NCBI GenBank assembly: GCA_021827955.1
Contig: JAKATY010000048.1
Coordinates: 1-11,466, forward strand
DNA length: 11,466 nt
Source: Microcaldota archaeon
GTDB taxonomy: Archaea; Micrarchaeota; Micrarchaeia; Micrarchaeales; Micrarchaeaceae
Direction of reading: 5' to 3'
The notes below the pieces were generated by a model, which had not been told where the DNA came from, searched no databases, and worked only from the letters and a program-made list of their open reading frames with translations. Shown one piece after another: positions 1-6,234 of this stretch. Every line of letters starts with the position of its first letter. Positions within the stretch are counted from its first letter, which is position 1. The translations under genes and the position numbers were made by a program.

Positions 1-613
1 GAACTGGTTAAAGAAGATATACCATCTTGTAACCCAGCGCGCATTTGCCTATGAAAATGCGCACGTCGAATGGATTGATGCGAACATAGGGAGCAAGATA
101 AACATGAAGTACCCAAGCGTTTTCCTCAAGGAAGAAGGAGCGTCGGGGGAGATACTCTCCATAGCCGTTGCAGGCGATTCGCAGATACAGGACAGCGGAG
201 GGAAGGTCTACCATCTTGCTCCAAACACGACCTCAAAGATAATCTCGAAAAGCGTTTCGAAAGGCACAGGCCTTACCACTTTCCGCGGGCTGGTCCATAT
301 AGATGAGAGGGCGAGAAATTCGAAGTCCACTGTGAGATGTGACACCCTGCTGCTTGACGAGAATGCCAGGTCTAACACCCTGCCTTACAACGAGATCTAC
401 GCTAACGACGCCACGGTGAGCCACGAGGCAAAATTCGGCAAGATAGGGGATGAAGAGCTGTTCTACCTGATGTCAAGAGGATTGAGCGAGGAGGAAGCGG
501 TTACGCTGATCGTGTTGGGCTTCATAGAACCTCTTGTGAAGGTGCTTCCTCTTGAATACTCCTTGGAGCTGAAAAGGCTGATAAAGCTTGACACGACAAA
601 TTCTGTAGGCTAA
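1..613 (+). CDS. sufB: SufB, Fe-S cluster scaffold protein (C-terminal part, 5' truncated)
   Basis: This is the C-terminal ~203 residues of SufB; the reading frame is open from base 2, so the start lies outside the window. SufB forms the SufBC(2)D scaffold on which Fe-S clusters are built in the cytosol. Seen in the sequence: a beta-helix core region (WIDANIGSKINMKYPS, then SKIISKSVSKG and FRGLVHI), a cysteine in VRCDTLLLDE (codon 338-340) aligning with the essential E. coli SufB Cys405, the NTLPY segment, SHEA with the Glu matching E. coli Glu434, and the C-terminal helical domain (DEELFYLMSRGLSEEEA). The protein ends in SVG, as E. coli SufB does. The stop codon is followed at once by sufD, so the two are surely co-transcribed. 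Family assignment is very secure from remembered alignment with E. coli SufB. Confidence 0.96.
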   Translation, partial: NWLKKIYHLVTQRAFAYENAHVEWIDANIGSKINMKYPSVFLKEEGASGEILSIAVAGDSQIQDSGGKVYHLAPNTTSKIISKSVSKGTGLTTFRGLVHIDERARNSKSTVRCDTLLLDENARSNTLPYNEIYANDATVSHEAKFGKIGDEELFYLMSRGLSEEEAVTLIVLGFIEPLVKVLPLEYSLELKRLIKLDTTNSVG

Positions 614-1930
614 ATGCGATTCTCTGGTGCTGCAATGACGATGGAGGAAATTAGCTATTCTGAAAATGCCGGAAGCCTGGACGAGATATACAAGAAGCAC
701 AGGCTCCACGCAGAGTCAGAGATGAGCAGCATACTCTCCTCCACATACAGCACCCCGCAAGGTGCATTCGAGGATTTCGTAGAAGAGGCGGAGAAAAAGC
801 TTATGTTCAATTTCGATGCGTTTGTAAGCAGGAGCGGGCATTCGTTAAGCAGCGATCTCATATCCATCTCTTCAAGCAGGAAAAGCAAGCCCCAAGCGGC
901 AGATTACATGCAGCTTACGCAAGCTGATGACGGATACCTGCGCATGATTGGCGAAAGGGCAGACAAGCGGATAAGAATAGAGATCAAAGAAGGCGAAGCA
1001 AAAAGCCTTTCCATTGCGCTTGCTAATTTCAGGGCGCCTCTTGTATCGAAAATCGAGATAATATTGAGAAAAAACGCAAAGCTGAAGCTGTTCGCCATGT
1101 TCGTATCAGACCAGAAAAAAGACTCGTTGAACGCCTCTTCAACTAGCATCGTGGCTGAAAAGGGCGCTTCCGCAGAAATAAACATGCTGCATAATGAGGA
1201 TGCGTATACCTACGCCATGCATTTTTCTAGCACGAGCCTTGATCAGGACTCGCATGTTTCTTTCAATTCAGCATATGTAGGCTCGAAAAGCTGCATAGCA
1301 AGGAATTACGCTTCTTTGCGCGGAGAGCGCTCAAGCTTCAGCCTGAGCTCGTCTTTGGCGATGTCCAAGGAGCAGAAATTCGACATCTTCAATTCGTCTT
1401 CAAATTCAGGAGCGGGCAGCTCGTATTCCGGCGATGCGCATGTAATACTTTCCGGCAGCAGTTTAGGCTTTGTAAAAGATATGAGCGGAATTGCGCCAAA
1501 TGCAAAGGGCGCAAACGCGTACATAAAGGAGCGCGCGATAGTGGTAGGAGCAAGAGCGCGCATCAGCATGCTGCCGGACATGTCGATAAACGAAAACGAC
1601 GTAAAGGCGACGCATTCTGCCGCCTCCGCTCCGATAGACGAGGAGAATCTGTTCTACTTGATGTCAAAGGGCATATCGCGCAGCGTAGCAGAAAGCATGA
1701 TCCTTGAGGGGTTCATAGCGGACAATCTTTCAAAGATACAGGATCCGATTGCGCGTTCGATAATCCTTTCGCATCTTCATGAGAAGGTATTATCAGGAGA
1801 ATTTGGAAAGGTGATAGAGACGAGCTCTGCCGGCGCGTGGGCAAACGCAAGCAGCAGCAAGGAAATGTTTGACGGCAGTTCAAAATATTCCGGACAAGAG
1901 GCGGAGCAGGCATCTTTGTCGGGCATTTGA
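614..1930 (+). CDS. sufD: SufD, Fe-S cluster scaffold subunit
   Basis: A SufB-paralogous scaffold subunit of 438 aa that pairs with SufB and SufC. The diagnostic part is the C-terminal half: VVGARARISMLPDMSINEND, then VKATH (His334, matching E. coli SufD His360, which works with SufB Cys405), then IDEENLFYLMSKGISRSVAE, the shared SufB/SufD C-terminal helix pair. The position of E. coli SufD Cys358 is Ala332 here. The N-terminal ~130 residues are divergent. After the normal end of the domain (about residue 397) there is a Ser/Ala/Gly-rich tail of about 40 residues. The start is uncertain: ATG 614 abuts the sufB stop, while ATG 635 has a GGTG ribosome-binding core at 626-629 and would remove seven residues (431 aa). 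Second gene of the suf operon. Confidence 0.93.
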   Translation: MRFSGAAMTMEEISYSENAGSLDEIYKKHRLHAESEMSSILSSTYSTPQGAFEDFVEEAEKKLMFNFDAFVSRSGHSLSSDLISISSSRKSKPQAADYMQLTQADDGYLRMIGERADKRIRIEIKEGEAKSLSIALANFRAPLVSKIEIILRKNAKLKLFAMFVSDQKKDSLNASSTSIVAEKGASAEINMLHNEDAYTYAMHFSSTSLDQDSHVSFNSAYVGSKSCIARNYASLRGERSSFSLSSSLAMSKEQKFDIFNSSSNSGAGSSYSGDAHVILSGSSLGFVKDMSGIAPNAKGANAYIKERAIVVGARARISMLPDMSINENDVKATHSAASAPIDEENLFYLMSKGISRSVAESMILEGFIADNLSKIQDPIARSIILSHLHEKVLSGEFGKVIETSSAGAWANASSSKEMFDGSSKYSGQEAEQASLSGI

Positions 1931-1952
1931 TAGAGTGTGTTACCGTTGATCG

Positions 1953-1962
1953 AAATTAAAAG
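1953..1962 (+). promoter_or_regulatory. Possible internal TATA-like element upstream of sufC
   Basis: The sufD-sufC gap (1931-1995) is AT-rich and contains AAATTAAAAG about 35-40 nt upstream of the sufC ATG. An archaeal TATA box here would place transcription initiation near 1983, leaving a short leader that includes the GTGG ribosome-binding core. The match is weak, and read-through from sufBD is equally plausible. Confidence 0.25.
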
Positions 1963-1995
1963 TAAAAACAAGAATAAAAGTGGCGAAGTGGTATT

Positions 1996-2772
1996 ATGAT
2001 TCTGGAACTGAAAGATCTGCATGTGCAGGCAGGCGGGAAGGATATCCTAAAAGGAATAAACCTCAAGGTAAAAGAGGGAGAATTTCATGTGCTGATGGGC
2101 CCGAACGGAGCAGGCAAGACTACCTTGGCACGTGCGATAATGGGATATCCCAGCGCGAAAATAACAGGAGGCAGCATACTCGCTGACGGCAAATCAATAA
2201 ACGATCTGGGACCTGACAAGCGCGCCAAGCTGGGCCTTTTTATGCAGTTTCAAAATCCTGTGGAGATAGAAGGTGTGGGGTTCGTGAATTTCGCGAGGTC
2301 CGCCAAGGAGGAAATAAACGGAAGCGTCAACATGAAGGAATTCATGGATGCGATAAGGGATTATTCGGATAAGTTAAAATTCTCCGGAAGTATAATAGGA
2401 AGGAACCTGAACCAGGGTTTCTCCGGTGGCGAAAAGAAAAAGGCTGAGATACTGCAGCTAGCGCTGCTAAAGCCAAAGATCGCGGTACTCGATGAGCCGG
2501 ATTCCGGGCTCGACATAGACTCGCTGAAGAACGTCGCAGAGGTAATAAACGAAATCTATGAAAAGCAGAAGATGGGCCTTCTTGTCATAACGCACTACAA
2601 CAGGATACTCTCTTACATGAAGCCCGAATTCGTGCACGTGCTTTACGAAGGAAAAATAATCGAGAGCGGAGGGCCGGAGCTCGTAAACAAGCTTGAAAAA
2701 GGCGGTTATTCCGAGTTTGCGCAATTGAATTCCAAAGCGCAACCAGGCGAGGAGCGAAAGGAAAGCAGTTAA
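1996..2772 (+). CDS. sufC: SufC, ABC-type ATPase of the Suf complex
   Basis: A soluble ABC ATPase of 258 aa, the normal SufC length, that drives conformational change of the SufB-SufD scaffold. Visible motifs: Walker A GPNGAGKTT (35-43), Q-loop region FMQFQNPVEIEGV (82-94; the PVEIxGV string is typical of SufC), ABC signature FSGGEKKK (142-149), Walker B IAVLDEP with catalytic Glu167, D-loop SGLDIDSL, and switch His200 in ITHY. There are no membrane segments. The ATG at 1996 follows a GTGG ribosome-binding core at about 1989. A 65-nt gap separates it from sufD, and a weak internal promoter there is possible. The C-terminal ~15 residues are charged and variable. Confidence 0.96.
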   Translation: MILELKDLHVQAGGKDILKGINLKVKEGEFHVLMGPNGAGKTTLARAIMGYPSAKITGGSILADGKSINDLGPDKRAKLGLFMQFQNPVEIEGVGFVNFARSAKEEINGSVNMKEFMDAIRDYSDKLKFSGSIIGRNLNQGFSGGEKKKAEILQLALLKPKIAVLDEPDSGLDIDSLKNVAEVINEIYEKQKMGLLVITHYNRILSYMKPEFVHVLYEGKIIESGGPELVNKLEKGGYSEFAQLNSKAQPGEERKESS

Positions 2773-2812
2773 TATCTGAATGCATAAATCAACAATACGG
2801 AAGTTGAAAATG

Positions 2813-2831
2813 TTTCTTTGCTCCAAAGAAA
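2813..2831 (+). repeat. Perfect 8-bp inverted repeat in the sufC-sufS gap
   Basis: TTTCTTTG (2813-2820) and CAAAGAAA (2824-2831) are exact reverse complements separated by CTC, so the RNA could form an 8-bp, A-U-rich hairpin with a 3-nt loop. It lies in the 87-nt gap between sufC and sufS, 17 nt upstream of the sufS ribosome-binding site. It could be an RNA-processing or attenuation element, or a protein-binding palindrome. It is not followed by a T-run, so it does not look like a terminator. Confidence 0.5.
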
Positions 2832-2847
2832 AAGTCAAAGCAAGCAA

Positions 2848-2852
2848 GGAGG
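2848..2852 (+). promoter_or_regulatory. Ribosome-binding site of sufS (decides the start)
   Basis: GGAGG is followed by 7 nt and then the ATG at 2860. This is the strongest Shine-Dalgarno match in the window. It argues that translation starts at 2860 rather than at the upstream in-frame TTG at 2818, which lies inside the inverted repeat. Confidence 0.8.
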
Positions 2853-2859
2853 CGATAAG

Positions 2860-4110
2860 ATGACGATGATAAATCCAGGAAAAATAAAAAAAGATTTCCC
2901 AATATTCCGCGTGAAAGTCCACGGCAAACCTCTTACTTATCTAGACAGCGCCGCTACTTCGCAGAAACCGATGCAGGTAATAGATGCGATCTCTAATTAT
3001 TACAGGACATACAACGCGAACATACACAGGGGTATATATGAGATATCAGAAAAAGCCACCGAAGCTTATGTCGAATCGAAGAGAAAGGTAGCAAAGCTGA
3101 TAAACGCCAAGGGTATAGAGGAGATAGTATATGTAAGGAATACTACGGAAGCGATAAATCTCGTTGCTCTTTCCTGGGCGGAACAGAATCTCAAGAAAGG
3201 GGACGTCGTCCTTATAACAGAGATGGAACACCATAGCAATATAGTGCCATGGCAGCTTCTCGCGAGAAGGAAGGGTATCTCTTTCAAGTATGTAAGGATT
3301 AACAGCGCTAAAGACGGGCTAGACATGGAAGACTTCAAGGAAAAGCTCGAGGAATACAGGCCAAAGCTTGTGTCCGTGGTGCACGCTTCAAATGTTCTTG
3401 GAACTATAAACGATGTAAAGTCTATTGCCCGCTCTTCTCACAAGTACGGAGCAAAAGTTCTGGTGGACGGCGCGCAATCAGTTCCGCACATGAGAGTAGA
3501 CGTTTCTGAAATAGGATGCGATTTTCTCGCGTTCTCTGGCCATAAAATGCTGGGACCCGCAGGCATAGGCGTGCTTTATGCAAGATCAGATATATTGAAT
3601 GAAACAGAGCCCATGTTCGGAGGAGGCGACATGATAAAGGACGTAAGCCTCAACTCTTCTGTTTGGAACGACCTGCCATGGAAGTTTGAAGCCGGAACTT
3701 CCAACATAGAAGGAGGCATAGGGCTGGGTGCCGCAGTGGACTACCTCTCAAAATTGGGGATGCAAAGCATAAGGAAGCACGAAGAAGAGCTCACAAGGTA
3801 CGCGCTGAATTCTCTTTCTGAGATAAAAGGAGTAAAGGTCTACGGCCCCGGGATAAAGAACGTAAACGACCGCGTGGGCGTGATATCCTTCTCGCTGCAG
3901 GGGGTGCACTCGCACGACATCGCAAGCATATTCGACAGGGAAGGCATAGCGATACGCGCAGGCCACCACTGTGCAATACCTCTCGTGCGCGGGGTGCTGG
4001 GAGAGCCTTCGCTTTCACGAATGAGCTTTTACATATACAACAGCGAGAGCGACATAGACAGGGCGGCATCTGCGATACTAAAGGCGAAAGAAATATTCAA
4101 GATGGTGTGA
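2860..4110 (+). CDS. sufS: SufS, PLP-dependent group II cysteine desulfurase
   Basis: Cysteine desulfurase of 416 aa that releases sulfur from L-cysteine as a protein-bound persulfide for Fe-S assembly. Seen: N-terminal YLDSAATSQKP, the TEMEHHSNIVPW segment, DGAQSVPH (PLP-binding Asp), FSGHKMLGP with Schiff-base Lys229, EAGTSNIEG, and the catalytic loop RAGHHC with Cys371 followed by a short loop, typical of group II (SufS) rather than IscS. His352 lies exactly 19 residues before the catalytic Cys, the spacing of Bacillus subtilis SufS His342/Cys361; that His takes part in zinc-ligand exchange with SufU. At this position E. coli SufS, which uses SufE, has Tyr as I recall it. The start at 2860 is set by GGAGG. 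sufU follows after 3 nt. Confidence 0.96.
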   Translation: MTMINPGKIKKDFPIFRVKVHGKPLTYLDSAATSQKPMQVIDAISNYYRTYNANIHRGIYEISEKATEAYVESKRKVAKLINAKGIEEIVYVRNTTEAINLVALSWAEQNLKKGDVVLITEMEHHSNIVPWQLLARRKGISFKYVRINSAKDGLDMEDFKEKLEEYRPKLVSVVHASNVLGTINDVKSIARSSHKYGAKVLVDGAQSVPHMRVDVSEIGCDFLAFSGHKMLGPAGIGVLYARSDILNETEPMFGGGDMIKDVSLNSSVWNDLPWKFEAGTSNIEGGIGLGAAVDYLSKLGMQSIRKHEEELTRYALNSLSEIKGVKVYGPGIKNVNDRVGVISFSLQGVHSHDIASIFDREGIAIRAGHHCAIPLVRGVLGEPSLSRMSFYIYNSESDIDRAASAILKAKEIFKMV

Positions 4111-4111
4111 T
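4104..4111 (+). promoter_or_regulatory. sufU ribosome-binding site overlapping the sufS stop codon
   Basis: GGTGTGAT matches the archaeal anti-Shine-Dalgarno (GGAGGTGAT-type) and contains the TGA stop of sufS (4108-4110). The sufU ATG follows at 4114. This arrangement favours translational coupling of the desulfurase and its acceptor. Confidence 0.6.
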
Positions 4112-4113
4112 AG

Positions 4114-4515
4114 ATGGACAACTTATTTGCAGAGCAGATAATATCAAATTACGAGCATCCGCACAACAAAGGCAAGATAGCAAACCCTACCGTAACGCAG
4201 CACGAGTTCAATCCTACTTGCGGGGATGAACTGACTCTTTACCTCAAGATAAAGGACGGCAAGATCTCTGACGTGAAGTTTGAGGGGGACGGATGCGCCA
4301 TAAGCATGGCTAGCGCAAGCATGCTCACCGATCTGGTCAAAGGCAAGAGCCTGGCGGAGATAGAAAAGATGGGCGTCAAGGACATAATAGACCTGATAGG
4401 CCTTGATCCCGGTCCCGCGAGGCTTAAGTGTGCAACACTTTCACTGCGCACGCTGAAGGAAGCCGTATTCATAAGCGAGCACAAGAAGCCGGACCTCGCC
4501 ACAAAGCAGCTCTAG
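4114..4515 (+). CDS. sufU: SufU, zinc-dependent sulfur acceptor/IscU-fold protein lacking the SufU insertion
   Basis: A 133-aa IscU-fold protein that should accept persulfide sulfur from the adjacent SufS. The metal ligands are conserved: Cys36 and Asp38 (PTCGDE), Cys61 (GDGCAISMASASM) and Cys106 (PARLKCATL). Lys105 precedes the last Cys, and Arg103 matches the conserved SufU Arg; IscU has His before this Cys, so these residues favour SufU. Unusually, the second and third Cys are 45 residues apart, as in IscU (43 in E. coli). In B. subtilis SufU they are 62 apart because of a lineage-specific insertion. The ATG lies 3 nt past the sufS stop, and its ribosome-binding site (GGTGTGAT, from 4104) overlaps that stop, so translation is probably coupled. 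Last gene of the operon. Whether it is a scaffold or only a sulfurtransferase cannot be read from sequence. Confidence 0.92.
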   Translation: MDNLFAEQIISNYEHPHNKGKIANPTVTQHEFNPTCGDELTLYLKIKDGKISDVKFEGDGCAISMASASMLTDLVKGKSLAEIEKMGVKDIIDLIGLDPGPARLKCATLSLRTLKEAVFISEHKKPDLATKQL

Positions 4516-4553
4516 GGCTTTTGAACTCGTAGCTGCCGCAAGCAAGCGCGGTT

Positions 4554-5267
4554 TCAACCCAGCGCAATCTCTATCCTCTTGTTGTGAGAACCCTTATTCT
4601 CAAATTTCGCAAGCACAAGCTTGCCGACTTCCTTAGTATTCGAGACATGCGTTCCTCCATCCATCTGCATGTCAAAACCCTCTATCACTATTACCCTTAC
4701 CTCTTCCATGCTTTCGAGCAGCCTCCTACCCGGCTCTGTCCTTGAAAGGTTCTCTATGCCCAAAGCTTCCTCCTTTTTCAGGATCTTCGGATAGACTTTT
4801 CTTCCTTCATCTATGACCTTTTGCGTATCCTCCAGTATCTTTGCCGCTGCCTCCCTGTTCATCTCGGGCAAGTCGAAATCAACCCTTGCCCTGTCATCAT
4901 ATATCTGGCCTCCTGTTATGGACCCTGCCTTCCGCTTTTCCATCACCGCGTCGAGCAGGTGTATCGCGGTATGCAGCTTCATGTGCATGTATCTTTTGTC
5001 CCAGTCTATCGCGCCGTGGATTTTGTCTCCAGGCTTTGCATCCGCTTCTCTATCGGTTATATGGATTACTCTTTCGCCGTCTTTCTTGGTTTCCACGACA
5101 TTGTACGCGATGCCATTGCATGTCACGGTTCCGGTATCGCACGGCTGGCCTCCTCCTGTCGGATAGAAAACCGTCCTGTCCAAAACCAAAGCGTTGCCAT
5201 TCTTCTCTACTATAACTGCCTCAAACTCTTTTGCATAAGCGTCTGTAAGATATATCTTCTCTGTCAT
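4554..5267 (-). CDS. alaX: AlaX-type alanyl-tRNA editing protein (trans-editing hydrolase)
   Basis: A stand-alone editing domain of 237 aa related to the AlaRS editing and C-terminal SAD regions (AlaX-M size class). It hydrolyses Ser- (or Gly-) mischarged tRNA(Ala). Seen: FYPTGGGQPCDTG (34-46), which is the N-terminal glycine-rich motif that distinguishes AlaX-M from the short AlaX-S; HTAIH with metal ligands His99 and His103; and DGGTHVSNTKEVG (203-215) with His207. The usual Cys of the CGGTH zinc motif is Asp203 here. There is no aminoacylation domain. The ATG is preceded (on the minus strand) by AAAGGTGG, plus-strand 5273-5280, with 5 nt spacing. It lies 24 nt downstream of the transporter gene on the same strand, probably one transcript, and is convergent with sufU across a 38-nt gap. 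Confidence 0.92.
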   Translation of the reverse strand: MTEKIYLTDAYAKEFEAVIVEKNGNALVLDRTVFYPTGGGQPCDTGTVTCNGIAYNVVETKKDGERVIHITDREADAKPGDKIHGAIDWDKRYMHMKLHTAIHLLDAVMEKRKAGSITGGQIYDDRARVDFDLPEMNREAAAKILEDTQKVIDEGRKVYPKILKKEEALGIENLSRTEPGRRLLESMEEVRVIVIEGFDMQMDGGTHVSNTKEVGKLVLAKFENKGSHNKRIEIALG

Positions 5268-5272
5268 TCAAA

Positions 5273-5280
5273 CCACCTTT
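5273..5280 (-). promoter_or_regulatory. Ribosome-binding site of alaX
   Basis: On the minus strand AAAGGTGG sits 5 nt before the alaX ATG, inside the 24-nt gap after the transporter stop. It shows that alaX can be translated independently of the upstream gene and supports the chosen start. Confidence 0.65.
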
Positions 5281-5291
5281 TCCTGTGAAAA

Positions 5292-6161
5292 CTAAAGTGC
5301 AATCAGTGCATAAGCTCCTGCAACTATCAGCGCAGAAAGCAGCAATTTCTTCTTCAAATTGCTCTCTCCGAACATCGCGCCGCCTATGAGAACCGTTATG
5401 AGGACGTTAACGCTGTTGCGCAACGGCGAGGTAAGGCTTACATACGCATATGATACTGCAAGGTAATTCGTGACCCTGTATGCTACCGTAAGCACTGCAA
5501 TTGCAAATATTGGGGCCTTGTATTTTTTAATGTTCCGAACAACCTCCTTTACCCCTCCATACCGCAGGATCATCAGCACGAATATGTTGAATGCCATGAA
5601 GTACTCTCCTATTATGAAATACCCGAAGACGTTGACTCCGAGTATGAACAGGTATTTCAGCAGTATGGCTCCAATCGCCATCAGTATAGTATCAAGAAGC
5701 AATATCGTTACATACTTATTCTTGCCATATCCTTCCTGGACGTTTTTGCCTGTGCCAAAAATCATAAAATACGAAGTAGCAACAAGCACAGCAACGCTGA
5801 GATACTGGAGCGCTGAAAGCTTTTCCTTGAGGAATAGGAATGCGAACAAAACGGTGAAAAGAACCGGAAGAGAGCTGAAAAGCGGAGACGCAATTGATAT
5901 GTTGCCGTGCCTGAAAACCCTCGCCGTCAAGACATAGGTTATCGTTGAAAGGACGCTTATTACGTATATTATAAACAATTCATACGGGTTTATGTTGAAC
6001 TTTGCAAGAGGGAGAAGCAGCAGCGCAAGAGGGAGTATAATAATCATCAGTGTTGCGCTGTACGCTGCGGCGTGCTCATCCTTCAGGGTTCTTTTTTCAA
6101 GTATTGTAGAAACCCCCATCAGCACCGAGGATATGAGCACGAGGTAATACCATGCTATCAT
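5292..6161 (-). CDS. EamA/DMT-superfamily transporter, about 10 membrane helices
   Basis: An integral membrane protein of 289 aa with two homologous halves of about five helices each, the layout of EamA-domain drug/metabolite transporters. The first half shows the typical signature: a short loop with RHGNISIASPLFSSLP, a helix, then FLKEKLSALQYL and a long hydrophobic helix. The second half repeats it as VSLTSPLRNSVNVL and FGESNLKKKLLLS. The halves are joined by a hydrophilic linker (about residues 144-154, GTGKNVQEGYGKNK). The substrate cannot be inferred; family members export amino acids or other metabolites. I chose ATG 6161 because a GTGG core precedes it at 5 nt spacing on the minus strand; GTG at 6170 would add three residues (292 aa). 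It is the first gene of a probable two-gene operon with alaX. Confidence 0.88.
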   Translation of the reverse strand: MIAWYYLVLISSVLMGVSTILEKRTLKDEHAAAYSATLMIIILPLALLLLPLAKFNINPYELFIIYVISVLSTITYVLTARVFRHGNISIASPLFSSLPVLFTVLFAFLFLKEKLSALQYLSVAVLVATSYFMIFGTGKNVQEGYGKNKYVTILLLDTILMAIGAILLKYLFILGVNVFGYFIIGEYFMAFNIFVLMILRYGGVKEVVRNIKKYKAPIFAIAVLTVAYRVTNYLAVSYAYVSLTSPLRNSVNVLITVLIGGAMFGESNLKKKLLLSALIVAGAYALIAL

Positions 6162-6189
6162 GAAAACCACAATTAATCGTATGCAAAGA

Positions 6190-6197
6190 TTTTTAAG
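6190..6197. promoter_or_regulatory. TATA-like element in the divergent promoter region of the transporter and DUF981-like genes
   Basis: The 73-nt gap 6162-6234 separates two divergent genes. TTTTTAAG at 6190-6197 is the best TATA-like stretch for the plus gene: initiation would fall near 6220, leaving a ~15-nt leader with AAGTGG before ATG 6235. Read on the minus strand it is CTTAAAAA and would place initiation near 6167, just before the transporter ATG. One element or two overlapping ones may serve both directions. Inferred from spacing only. Confidence 0.4.
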
Positions 6198-6234
6198 AGT
6201 AATGAGTTTACATGCAATACGTAAAAGTGGTTCT

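Noticed and set aside
2467..2922. 151-codon minus-strand open frame spanning the end of sufC and the start of sufS
   Set aside because: It crosses two confident genes on the other strand and has no supporting signals.
4516..4553. Possible terminator hairpin between the convergent sufU and alaX genes
   Set aside because: Only a 4-bp CCGC/GCGG pairing is visible and there is no T-run on either strand, so it cannot be called.
4821..5288. Long plus-strand open frames (117-155 codons, three overlapping frames) across the alaX region
   Set aside because: They are antisense to a gene with clear AlaX motifs, their products are Cys/Ser/Pro-rich without domain character, and no promoter or ribosome-binding site supports them.
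5470..5937. 155-codon plus-strand open frame inside the EamA gene
   Set aside because: Antisense shadow of a clear ten-helix transporter gene; no ribosome-binding site.
6160..6234. N-terminal extension of the DUF981-like protein from ATG 6160
   Set aside because: The extra 25 residues are basic, overlap the divergent promoter and the transporter start, and precede a good ribosome-binding site for ATG 6235.
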